A stretch of DNA of 64,000 bases, from assembly GCA_028871175.1 (NCBI GenBank), contig JAGWNU010000001.1, positions 23,977 through 87,976 of the forward strand. Direction: 5' to 3'. The notes under the pieces are model-generated. The model was not told where the DNA came from, made no database searches, and saw nothing but the letters and a program-made list of their open reading frames with translations. This DNA is from Burkholderiaceae bacterium. Its GTDB lineage: Bacteria > Pseudomonadota > Gammaproteobacteria > Burkholderiales > Burkholderiaceae. Both the position numbers and the translations under genes were made by a program. Below are positions 12,623-20,343 of the stretch, piece by piece. Numbering within the stretch: the stretch's first letter is position 1; each line of letters opens with the position of its first letter.

Positions 12623-13525
12623 TTACTTCGCGGCGGCGGCCATGTAGTCGACGGCAGCTTTGACATCGTCATCCGAGCCTGCATACGTGCCCTTGGGCGG
12701 CATCGCATTCTTGCCGTGCAAAGCGCTCTCGTAGAGTTTGGCCTTGCCTTGGGCGAGCCGCGGGGCCCAGGCTGCCTTGTCGCCGAACTTCGGCGCCCCT
12801 GCCAGGCCAGCGGCGTGGCACATCTGACACGTCGACTCGTAGACCTTCTTGCCAACCTCGCCCGCTGCAGCTTGCGGTGCAGCCGACGCTGCGGGCGCTG
12901 CGGCAGCAGGTGCCGGGGCTGCGGCGGCAGGTGCCGGGGCTGCGGCGGCCGGTGCGGCGGCCGGTGCAGCCGCTTCCGGCGCCGATGCTGCGGCGGGGGC
13001 AGCGGCTGCACCGGCCGGCGCCGCCGGCTCCTGCAGCTTGCCGCCAGCCGAATTGGCCATGTAGACGATGGCGCGCTGAATCTCGTAGTCACTCACGTCA
13101 TCGGGTGACGTGCCGCCGCGTGCGGGCATGCCGCCCTTGCCGGCCAGCGCAACCTTGGTCAGGCCGTCGAGCCCTTGCGGCAGACGCGGAGCCCAGCTTG
13201 CCGCATCGCCAAACTTGGGCGCCCCGGCCACACCCGCGGCGTGGCAGGTCGCGCAGACTTCCTTGTACAGCTGTTCGCCAGTCTTGAAGACACGCGGCGC
13301 GTTGGGGTCCTTGAGGTCCAGTTGCGCGACGGGCTTGATGCGATCATTGACCGCTTCCTCGGACATGCCAACGCTGCCCGCACCGTCCTTGGCGCCCAGG
13401 CCAACATAGTTGGCCAGCATGATGATGATGAGAATGGGAACGACGAACGCGGCGATCACCGTGATGATCAACTGCTTCGGGGTCTTGATCAGAGGCTCGT
13501 GTTCGTCGTGTTGCGCGTCGCTCAT
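12623..13525 (-). CDS. Membrane-anchored di-haem c-type cytochrome (cytochrome c5-like)
   Basis: 300 residues from the ATG at 13525 (an in-frame TTG lies 6 bp upstream). An N-terminal membrane anchor at about 19-41 follows a short acidic cytoplasmic tail. Two homologous class-I domains each carry one haem motif, CATCH (91-95) and CQMCH (233-237), both followed by AAG-x-AGAPKFGD, with axial-Met candidates in GGMPARG and NAMPPKG. An Ala/Pro-rich linker of about 50 residues (about 168-222) joins them. The haem domains would be periplasmic and carry electrons between respiratory complexes. The near-identical haem neighbourhoods indicate internal duplication. Confidence 0.92.
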   Translation of the reverse strand: MSDAQHDEHEPLIKTPKQLIITVIAAFVVPILIIIMLANYVGLGAKDGAGSVGMSEEAVNDRIKPVAQLDLKDPNAPRVFKTGEQLYKEVCATCHAAGVAGAPKFGDAASWAPRLPQGLDGLTKVALAGKGGMPARGGTSPDDVSDYEIQRAIVYMANSAGGKLQEPAAPAGAAAAPAAASAPEAAAPAAAPAAAAPAPAAAAPAPAAAAPAASAAPQAAAGEVGKKVYESTCQMCHAAGLAGAPKFGDKAAWAPRLAQGKAKLYESALHGKNAMPPKGTYAGSDDDVKAAVDYMAAAAK

Positions 13526-13890
13526 GCTCAACTCTCAGGATGGTGAAACCGCTCTTGGAACCCCTTGAGCGCGACCGGCATGAGTCACGAGCTATGCCGA
13601 CCACGCGTGGGGCCGCGTTGGGTCACGATGAGGGCAGGAGGACCCCGGCAATCGCCGATCAGCCCGAACAGACCTGTCCCCGTATTATTTTCTGGCAAAT
13701 GACGGGCGATTATATCCGCAATGCCTGGCCGTTTGACACGCGGGAGAGCCCTAGGCGGCGCTTTTCGACTTGGGTCAAAAACCGCTGAAAACGGCGTTGC
13801 GCCTTACGCCATCCCCTGAGTGCGATGGACGCACAGCGGCAAATACGCTATTCTGCGGGGCTCTTCTTTCGGTACGTTCTGTGCCGACAC
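13526..13890. other. Intergenic region: cytochrome and tRNA promoters, no gene seen
   Basis: No supported coding sequence. On the minus strand, TATAAT (13714-13709) with TGTCAA 18 bp upstream (13738-13733) is a plausible cytochrome promoter about 185 nt from its ATG. On the plus strand, TGGACG (13826-13831) and TATTCT (13849-13854), 17 bp apart, could drive the tRNA gene. Confidence 0.4.
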
Positions 13891-13966
13891 GCGCCCGTAG
13901 CTCAATGGATAGAGTACTGCCCTCCGAAGGCAGGGGTTGCTGGTTCGATCCCAGCCGGGCGCGCCA
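13891..13966 (+). tRNA. tRNA-Arg (anticodon CCG)
   Basis: 76 nt including an encoded CCA. Acceptor stem GCGCCCG pairs with CGGGCGC, with discriminator G. The anticodon arm is CTGCC-CTCCGAA-GGCAG, giving anticodon CCG (reads CGG, Arg). The T-arm contains GGTTCGATCC, and the D-arm AGCTCAATGGATAGAG. All four arms can be drawn. CGG is a common Arg codon in this GC-rich genome. Confidence 0.97.
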
Positions 13967-14233
13967 CTTGGCTTACGTCACTTGACGTTCCCCCCAGCAT
14001 CAACGCGGCATCCTGTCGCAGAGCCCATCCTCCCCCCGGCTGAAGTCGATGATTCCTGCGCGCCAGTATGCGGAACATTGACCACACGCAGATGCCAGCG
14101 GACGATTGCTGTGCCAGAATGCACAAGCGGAAAGCGGCGCGCCGACGCCGTCCGCAGTCCCTCAGGGCGAGCCGGTGTTTGACACGGCCCGGCACGGGAC
14201 GCCATACAACACACTCCCACAAAAGGAATCAGC

Positions 14234-14548
14234 ATGTCCACTCGTCGTCAATTCCTGAAGAGCATTCCCATCGTGGCCGCCGCGGGCGCCGTCGGCATGT
14301 CGATGTCGGACCTGGCAACGGCCGCACCGATGGTGGCTGAGAGCGACCCGCAGGCCAAGGCACTGGGCTACGTGTCCGACAGCGCGAAGGCCGACAAGGC
14401 CAAGTTCCCCAAGCACACGCCGGATCAGCATTGCGGCAACTGCGCCCTGTACCAGGGTGGCACGGCAGCTCAGGGAGCCTGCCCGCTGTTCGCCGGCAAG
14501 GACGTCGCCAACAAGGGCTGGTGCAGCGCCTGGGCGAAGAAGGCGTAA
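14234..14548 (+). CDS. High-potential iron-sulfur protein (HiPIP)
   Basis: 104 residues; AAGGA lies upstream of the ATG. A twin-arginine signal (RRQFLK at 4-9, then a hydrophobic run to about 31) exports the folded protein. The mature part has the four HiPIP cysteines Cys67, Cys70, Cys83 and Cys97 in the spacing C-x2-C-x12-C-x13-C, which hold one 4Fe-4S cluster. HiPIPs are periplasmic one-electron carriers. Length and motif fit the family well. It stands alone between tRNA-Arg and a strong terminator, so it is probably monocistronic. Confidence 0.95.
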   Translation: MSTRRQFLKSIPIVAAAGAVGMSMSDLATAAPMVAESDPQAKALGYVSDSAKADKAKFPKHTPDQHCGNCALYQGGTAAQGACPLFAGKDVANKGWCSAWAKKA

Positions 14549-14566
14549 TCGGCATCACGCCAGCGC

Positions 14567-14593
14567 AAAACGGACCCCGCGGGGTCCGTTTTT
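14567..14593. terminator. Bidirectional rho-independent terminator after the HiPIP gene
   Basis: The perfect palindrome CGGACCCC / GGGGTCCG, flanked by AAAA and TTTTT, lies about 20 bp after the HiPIP stop and before the convergent Bug-protein gene. It can serve both strands. Confidence 0.9.
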
Positions 14594-14616
14594 CATGGGC
14601 GCGCGCGGCCCGGGTG

Positions 14617-15615
14617 TCACGGTTCCTTGATGCCGGCGGCGCGCACGATGCGGCCATTGCTGTCGTATTCGGCGCGGATGGCCGCCGCAAATTGCTGGGC
14701 CGTGCCGCCTGCCGGCACAACGGCGGCCTGCGTGAGGCGGTCACGCAGGTCTGCGGCGGACAACGCCTTGTTGATCTCGGCGTTCAACCGCGCAATGACA
14801 GGCGCGGGCGTCCTGGCCGGCGCGAACACGCCGAAGGTCGACGCCATGTTCGCCTTGGCATAGCCCAGTTCTGCGAAGGTCGGTACATTCGGCAGCGTAT
14901 CGAGCCGGTGCGGCGCGCCCACCGCGAGCGGGCGCAGCTTGCCGCTGGTGATGTGTTGCATCAGCGTCGGGCCGACGTTGGTCGACATCACCTCCACCTG
15001 GCCGCCCAGCGCATCGGTCAGTTGTTGGCCACCCCCCTTATACGGGATCAGCGTGATATCGACGTGCGCCTGCGACTTGACCTGCTCCAGCGCCAGATGC
15101 CCGACCGTACCAACACCCGAGGTCGACCAGCGAATCGAACCCGGCTTGGCGCGAGACTGGCTCAGCACGTCGGCAAAACTCTTGCCCGTGAACGCGGGCG
15201 TGCCCAGCAGGATCATCGGCGCGTACATGACATTGGCCACGGGGGCGACGTCCTTGAGCGGGTCGTACGGCAGCCTGCCGAAATAGGGATTGAGCGTGAG
15301 CGGACTGACCGACGAGAAGCCGAGCGTGTAGCCGTCGGGCGCCGCCTTGGCTACGGCGTCCATGCCGATGCTGCCGCCTGCGCCCGCACGGTTTTCCACC
15401 ACCACCGGCTGACCAAGCTGGGCGGAAAGCCTCTCGCCGAGCGCCCGTGCCACGTTGTCTGAAATGCCACCGGTCGGATACGCGACGATGATGCGGATCG
15501 GCCTGAGCGGATAATCCTGTCCTTGCGCGGGCACGGCGACCAGCAGCGGCATGCCTGCGCAGAGCAGCGCAGCAGAAGCAATCAGACGACGACGGGCGGC
15601 ACGTGCGGTGGTCAT
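14617..15615 (-). CDS. Bug-family tripartite tricarboxylate transporter substrate-binding protein
   Basis: 332 residues with a cleavable signal peptide (about 1-33, ending AQGQ-DYP). The mature start YPLRPIRIIVAYPTGG, then VVVENRAGAGGSIG and later WSTSGVGTVGHLAL, are hallmarks of the Bug/TctC family (PF03401), extracytoplasmic binders of carboxylic acids or other small organics that are greatly expanded in Burkholderiales. No tctA or tctB membrane genes are adjacent, so it is an orphan, as most Bug proteins are. It may share a transporter encoded elsewhere or act as a sensor. The ligand cannot be inferred. Confidence 0.93.
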   Translation of the reverse strand: MTTARAARRRLIASAALLCAGMPLLVAVPAQGQDYPLRPIRIIVAYPTGGISDNVARALGERLSAQLGQPVVVENRAGAGGSIGMDAVAKAAPDGYTLGFSSVSPLTLNPYFGRLPYDPLKDVAPVANVMYAPMILLGTPAFTGKSFADVLSQSRAKPGSIRWSTSGVGTVGHLALEQVKSQAHVDITLIPYKGGGQQLTDALGGQVEVMSTNVGPTLMQHITSGKLRPLAVGAPHRLDTLPNVPTFAELGYAKANMASTFGVFAPARTPAPVIARLNAEINKALSAADLRDRLTQAAVVPAGGTAQQFAAAIRAEYDSNGRIVRAAGIKEP

Positions 15616-15690
15616 GGCGCAATGTCAGGGGGAGACGCAGAGGGGGGACATTGTAGGCGGATGCCCAGGCAACCCCGTCCGCCAACGGGC

Positions 15691-15718
15691 AAAAGAAAAG
15701 GCGCCCGAAGGCGCCTTT
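15691..15718 (-). terminator. Rho-independent terminator of the porin gene
   Basis: The stem AAAGGCGCC / GGCGCCTTT (15697-15718) forms a UUCG tetraloop on the minus strand and is followed there by TTTTCTTTT. It lies 27 bp past the porin stop. Confidence 0.88.
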
Positions 15719-15745
15719 CCTTTCCCAATCGTGTGACTGCGTCGA

Positions 15746-16900
15746 TTAGAAGATGTGGCGGATACCAACACCCACGCCAACTTGGTTGGTCTTGCCGTTC
15801 TGGCCGTTGGCAGTACCGCCCGGCAGTTCCGGAGCAGCAGCGTCCTTCACCTTGTCGTAGGCGACCGTACCGTACAGTTGGGTACGCTTGGACAGGGAGT
15901 ACTCAGCCAGCAGCACGCCCGTGTAGCGCTTGCCGTCGTTGCCCGAGGTCAGCGCAGCGTTGCTGATGCTGTCGTAGTAGAACGCGCCCGTCAGAGCCAG
16001 CGCCGGGGTCGCTTGATACGTCACGCCGCCCAGACCGATGTGGTCCTTGCGCTTGGTGCCGCCCGGCAACGTACCAGCACCGCTCGCAATGCCGTACAGA
16101 TTCAGGCCGAAGGTGCTGTGGTCACCCGCACAATTGCTGCCGCTCACGCAGCCGGTGCCATCATTGCTGTTGATATAGCCGAGGAACAGCTTCGCCGGTC
16201 CGATGGTGTAGTTACCGCCCACGCCCCAGACCTTCTGCTTGTCGCCGCCCGGGAAGGCCACGCCGCTGATCACTTGAGCGGCATTTTGCTGCTGCTGGTA
16301 GAACGCACCGATCATGGCCGGGCCAAACTCGTACGACACTGCGCCGCCCATGTAGCGGTTGGATGCCGCGCTGCCGGCAACTTCACCAAAGCCGTAGCCT
16401 GCGCCAACGTACAGGCCGTTCCACTTGCCTTCGTACTTGAGCATGTTCGACGTACGCAGACCCGTCACGCCGTAGTACACCCACGAGTTTTCCAGGTAGT
16501 TGCCAACGCCCAGCGGGTCGAAGTTGCCGCCCATCGTGAAGCCGAAGTTGTACTGACGGCCCAGCGTGACGGTGCCCATGCTGCTGTTGGACAGGCCCAC
16601 GAACGATTGACGATTGAACAACGCGCCGCCATTGCCACGGCCGGTGTCCGGATCGAAACCGCTTTCCAGCACGAACAGCGCCTTGTTGCCGCCGCCCAGA
16701 TCTTCCGAACCCTTCAGGCCCCAACGGCTGTTCGACACAGCACCGTTGTCCAATTGCAGCAGGCTGTTGCCGTTGGCATTGGCGTTCGTGGTGTAGTGAA
16801 TCGTGGCGTCAACAATACCGTACAGCGTCACGCTCGATTGGGCGTAGGCAGAACCTGCGAACAGGGCGCCAACCGCAACCAGAATGGCAGACTTTTTCAT
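15746..16900 (-). CDS. General outer-membrane porin (beta-proteobacterial OmpC-like)
   Basis: 384 residues. A classic signal peptide (MKKSAILVAVGALFAGSAYA, 1-20) is followed by QSSVTLYGIVDATIHY, the standard first strand of 16-stranded trimeric porins of Burkholderiales (Porin_4). Further porin features are WGLKGSEDLGGGNKALFVLE, FNRQSFVGLS and the terminal strand ending in RHIF, the C-terminal Phe needed for outer-membrane assembly. Two Cys (in GCVSGSNC) could close a loop disulfide. It mediates passive diffusion of small solutes. The minus-strand leader contains a dyad and a small upstream reading frame. Confidence 0.95.
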   Translation of the reverse strand: MKKSAILVAVGALFAGSAYAQSSVTLYGIVDATIHYTTNANANGNSLLQLDNGAVSNSRWGLKGSEDLGGGNKALFVLESGFDPDTGRGNGGALFNRQSFVGLSNSSMGTVTLGRQYNFGFTMGGNFDPLGVGNYLENSWVYYGVTGLRTSNMLKYEGKWNGLYVGAGYGFGEVAGSAASNRYMGGAVSYEFGPAMIGAFYQQQQNAAQVISGVAFPGGDKQKVWGVGGNYTIGPAKLFLGYINSNDGTGCVSGSNCAGDHSTFGLNLYGIASGAGTLPGGTKRKDHIGLGGVTYQATPALALTGAFYYDSISNAALTSGNDGKRYTGVLLAEYSLSKRTQLYGTVAYDKVKDAAAPELPGGTANGQNGKTNQVGVGVGIRHIF

Positions 16901-17392
16901 GTGGGCTCGTAATAAATGAGTTGTCTCTAACCGCCCGACCCCGTGTGCATGAGGTTGGGCTCCTCCGTTTCCTTAACTTCCGTGTCGGAAGTGCCGCGCA
17001 AATTTAACAAAAGGCCTTATGCCGGGCAAAGCAATTCACGGAATCGTTCGATGAAGTGTGGTAAGCGCGCATCGCTCTTGATGCAACGCACCAAAACGGC
17101 CTCCGGCAAGGCCTACCGGCTGGTCATGCGCTGCTGTGGTGCACCACGACTGGCTTGGCAGTCTCGAACGCGCTTCGGATTAGGCAAAAGGGTGGAACAC
17201 CCATCCCGCCGTTCGCAGGCTTTCCGGCGCGGCTCACGCTGACTTGCATCATTTCGGCGCTCACAACAAACCGTTCGTCGCACCACCGTGGATACAACCC
17301 GGCCTGTGACCTACCCTTCAGGCCGTGGCAAGACGTACACAGACCACGCCTAGAAAAACAGCATCGAAAATCAGTTGAAGAAGGAGTTCGCC
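16901..17392. other. Divergent intergenic region between porin and repeat-protein genes
   Basis: No supportable gene over 491 bp. On the minus strand, a dyad ACTTCC-N5-GGAAGT (16976-16992) and an eight-codon reading frame (16950-16927, MHTGSGG-stop) preceded by GGAGGAG lie in the porin leader. A possible -10 (GTTAAAT) lies further upstream. On the plus strand AAGGAG (17381-17386) serves the 17393 start. Confidence 0.35.
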
Positions 17393-17677
17393 ATGCGACT
17401 CAAGCAGATTGGTATGGCCGCGTTGTTGGCGGCAGGCGCCCTGGCGGCGGGCGGCGCGTGGGCGCAAGCCAGCCGCATGGAAGTATTTGGTCAGGCAGCA
17501 CGGGCCGAGCGGTTTGATGTCTACAGCGACGGTGCCCGCGCCGGCCGCTTCGACACATACACAGAAGGCATGCGCAGCGTCCGCTTCGATCCGTACAGCG
17601 AAGGCATGCGCAGTGACCCGGCCGGGCGTTCACGTGAGGGCGGCGGTACGGTGTACGGCTATCCCGTACCAAATTGA
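17393..17677 (+). CDS. Small exported protein with four 12-residue repeats
   Basis: 94 residues from the ATG at 17393, with AAGGAG 6 nt upstream. The signal peptide runs to about residue 25 (GGAWA-QAS). From residue 28 four imperfect 12-residue units follow without gaps: RMEVFGQAARAE, RFDVYSDGARAG, RFDTYTEGMRSV, RFDPYSEGMRSD. A short Gly-rich tail ends YGYPVPN. Alternating aromatic, acidic and Arg positions recur. No enzyme motif is present and I do not recognise the family. A terminator follows, so it is a single-gene unit. A cell-surface or periplasmic binding role is only a guess. Confidence 0.75.
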   Translation: MRLKQIGMAALLAAGALAAGGAWAQASRMEVFGQAARAERFDVYSDGARAGRFDTYTEGMRSVRFDPYSEGMRSDPAGRSREGGGTVYGYPVPN

Positions 17678-17749
17678 TGCCCTCATCGGCAACCTCTTGC
17701 GGGCCGGTCTCCAGGCATCCTCCGAAATCCCGCCTTCTGGCCCACTCAG

Positions 17750-17781
17750 GCCCCGCTGGTGATGCGCCAGCGGGGCTTTTT
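17750..17781 (+). terminator. Rho-independent terminator after the repeat-protein gene
   Basis: A perfect 10-bp stem GCCCCGCTGG / CCAGCGGGGC with a 7-nt loop is followed by five T residues. Confidence 0.88.
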
Positions 17782-17938
17782 CATGCACTCCGTCGTGCTC
17801 AATGGTCAGGGATGGCCCCTTCCCGCCGCGGGCCGCAGACGCCGTCGCGATGATGCACCAAGGGAAGGCAAGCGCAACACCCGGCACGCCTGGCGAATAG
17901 AAGCCTGACGACCGCGAGTCTTAGAGCGGGCGCTGCGA

Positions 17939-19246
17939 CTACCTGGCCGCGCCGGTGCGATCGCGCGAGACGTCCATCACCATGCGCGTCAGAAGATACA
18001 GCCGAGGCACGATCGAGTTCAGGTCGACATATTCGGCATCGTTCGAATGCGCGCCGAAGCTCGCCAGCCCGAAGCGCTCAATGACTGGGGCCCTGGTCTT
18101 CGCGGCAGCAAACGCGGCATCGGTGCCACCACCTTCGGCCCGGTCGTCAATCTCCAGCGTCTTGCCGAGTTCTCCGTAGATCTTCTGGGCGTGCTCGGCC
18201 AGCGCGCGCGACGCCGCCGAGGCTTCCAGGGGCGGGCGGCGGCGCTCGAACCTTGCCGTGACCAGCGTGTCGGGAATGAGCTTGTTCTTGATGCGCTCGT
18301 TGATGGTCTCTTCCAGCTTGTCGGCATCCGCCGCGCGCAGCAGGCGCACATCGGCCTGCGCGCTCGCCATTGCCGGAATCACATTGCGATTCGTCCCAGC
18401 CTGGGCCAGGGTCCAGTTGACCTTGAGGCCGGTCTGCGGATTGGACAGATCGCGCATCTGCAACACCTGGTGCGACAACTCGTACAGTGCGTTGCGCCCA
18501 TGTTCCGGGGCACCGCCCGCGTGCGAGGCCTTGCCCTTCACGTCAAGCAGGATCGCTCCGATGCCGCTGGTCGCCAGCGACAGCTTGTCGGCGGTTACGC
18601 GTGTGCCTTCGCATGAAAATACGGCATCCTGCTCGGCGCCCAGCTTGGCCTGCACGGCGCGTGCGCCGGGCGAGCTGATCTCTTCATCGCCGTTGATCAG
18701 CACCGTGAGCGTGCCGTACTGCCGGAAATTCACGGCCTGCAGGATCGAGAGGGTGTGCAGGATGACCGCCACGCCGTTCTTGTCGTCGGCAATGCCGAGA
18801 CCGTAGGCACGGTCGCCGTCGATGCGGAACGGCTGCTGCGCGAGCATGCCCTTGAGGTACACCGTATCCATGTGGGCAATCAGCATGATGTTGCGCTTGC
18901 CTTCGCCCCTGAAGCGCGCCAGCACCATCTTGCCGATCTTCTCGGGCGTATCGGCCATGCGGTAGGCGTGGTCGCTCGGGTCGATCAGCTTGACGTCACC
19001 GCCGAGCATGCGCAGGCGGTCGGCGATCACACCGGCAATCTTGTCCAGGCCGTCGATATCCTTGCTGCCGGACTCGATGGACACCAGTGTCTTCATGGTG
19101 TCGATCAGAGCGGGCTTTTCCTGTTGGGCGCGCTTGTAGATTTCTGCTGGCGGCACGGCGGCGGCCTGTCCTGCGGCAAGCAGACCGGCAAAAGCCAGCA
19201 GCAGCATGACGGGGCGCACGCGCTGCCCGAGCGTCGGGGCTCTCAT
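17939..19246 (-). CDS. M20-family metallopeptidase (glutamate carboxypeptidase-like), exported
   Basis: 435 residues with a signal peptide (about 1-30, ending AAAVPP). The metal-binding motif AHMDTVYL and downstream GLGIADDKNGVAVIL give the first zinc His and the bridging Asp; the catalytic/ligand Glu pair is in NGDEEISSPG, and the C-terminal metal His is in SFGAHSNDAEYV. A central dimerisation domain (about 210-330) is present. The arrangement is that of carboxypeptidase G2-type enzymes that remove C-terminal glutamate from folate or small peptides in the periplasm. Substrate preference is not determined by sequence. It is transcribed alone, away from the DUF1835 gene. Confidence 0.92.
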   Translation of the reverse strand: MRAPTLGQRVRPVMLLLAFAGLLAAGQAAAVPPAEIYKRAQQEKPALIDTMKTLVSIESGSKDIDGLDKIAGVIADRLRMLGGDVKLIDPSDHAYRMADTPEKIGKMVLARFRGEGKRNIMLIAHMDTVYLKGMLAQQPFRIDGDRAYGLGIADDKNGVAVILHTLSILQAVNFRQYGTLTVLINGDEEISSPGARAVQAKLGAEQDAVFSCEGTRVTADKLSLATSGIGAILLDVKGKASHAGGAPEHGRNALYELSHQVLQMRDLSNPQTGLKVNWTLAQAGTNRNVIPAMASAQADVRLLRAADADKLEETINERIKNKLIPDTLVTARFERRRPPLEASAASRALAEHAQKIYGELGKTLEIDDRAEGGGTDAAFAAAKTRAPVIERFGLASFGAHSNDAEYVDLNSIVPRLYLLTRMVMDVSRDRTGAAR

Positions 19247-19432
19247 GGATGGTTCCTCACCAGTTCTTCGTTATGGTCTGCAACAAAAACCGCGATTTTC
19301 GCATGCACGCCGGGCCCGTGCCGGCAATGGAATCCGCCCTTCGGATGGGCCCCATGACCCAGCGCAACGGAATACTGATAGACCTGCGCAAAACGAAAGC
19401 GCAGCGCTGACACTCTCGCTACAATTGCTGCC

Positions 19433-20227
19433 ATGCAATACATCCATGTCGTCAACGGCGATGTTGCCGGCGCCACGCTCAAGCAGGCGCTCGCACAGGC
19501 TGGCCGCCCCGATTCCGTAGTGGTGTTGCGCGACGATCTCGCCGTCGGGCCGCTGGCCGACGTCGACAGCGTGGCGATGGCGCGCTCGGGCTTCTGGCAG
19601 CGTGTGGCTCCCAACAGCAACATCGATTTCGCCGCCGAGATGCGGGACGCGCTCGCCTCGCTGGCCGACCTGCGCGAAGCCACCACCGAAGTCGCGATCT
19701 GGCACGGTCAGAGCGCGTCGGACCAGCTCATGCTGCGCCGGGTGGCATTTCACCTGCACCAGTCGCCCCAGCGCATCAACGAGGTCGGCATGGACGTGCG
19801 CGAACTCGAGACGCCCAACGGGCAGGGCCCGCTCACGACCATCGGCATGTATTCGGGCGCGCGGCTGGCGCGGCGGTTTTCGACCATCGCGCCGGTGTCC
19901 GTGCTGCGCATCGGCCGCCTGGCGTATGAGTGGCAGCAGACGGTGCGTGAAAACGCCGACGTGCGGCTCTGGAAGGGCAACACGCTGGTGCCGGTGTCGT
20001 ACGGCACCGTCGACGAGGTGATCCTCGAGCACGTGCCCACCGACTGGGCCAGCGCGCGCGACGTGGTCGGCAGCATCATGGGCGCCATCGACGGCCTGCT
20101 CGCCAGCGACTGGTTCGTCTTCTGGCGCTGCCGCGAGCTGGTCGGGAGCGGCCAATTGCTCCTGCGCGGCGAAGCGGATTCGCTCGCCACCTGCGAGCTG
20201 CGCCGCAACGTGAGCGTGGCGGTCTGA
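19433..20227 (+). CDS. DUF1835 domain-containing protein
   Basis: 264 residues. The start MQYIHVVNGDVAGATLKQAL and VVLRDDLAVGPL are characteristic of the DUF1835 family, whose function is unknown; the C-terminal part (about 170-260) resembles its usual partner domain DUF3658. No signal or membrane segment is present, so it is cytoplasmic. There is no clear ribosome-binding site; a -10-like TACAAT (19420-19425) lies 8 nt before the ATG, so the mRNA may be almost leaderless. It is divergent from the M20 peptidase and followed by its own terminator. Confidence 0.85.
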   Translation: MQYIHVVNGDVAGATLKQALAQAGRPDSVVVLRDDLAVGPLADVDSVAMARSGFWQRVAPNSNIDFAAEMRDALASLADLREATTEVAIWHGQSASDQLMLRRVAFHLHQSPQRINEVGMDVRELETPNGQGPLTTIGMYSGARLARRFSTIAPVSVLRIGRLAYEWQQTVRENADVRLWKGNTLVPVSYGTVDEVILEHVPTDWASARDVVGSIMGAIDGLLASDWFVFWRCRELVGSGQLLLRGEADSLATCELRRNVSVAV

Positions 20228-20262
20228 GCCGACCCGCGCACGTCAAACTGCACCGCAAAAGA

Positions 20263-20287
20263 AGGGGCGCCCGGAGCGCTCCTTTTT
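20263..20287 (+). terminator. Rho-independent terminator after the DUF1835 gene
   Basis: The stem AGGGGCGC / GCGCTCCT, with one G-U pair and a 5-nt loop, is followed by a T run. It separates the gene from the convergent antiporter gene. Confidence 0.75.
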
Positions 20288-20343
20288 CTTGGTCGGGTCG
20301 ATTCGCGGCCGGTCCTCAGATCGATCCGGCGCGGACGGCAACG

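Noticed and set aside
12849..13064. Ala/Gly-rich plus-strand frame that looks like a repeat protein
   Set aside because: It is the complement of the cytochrome's Ala/Pro linker.
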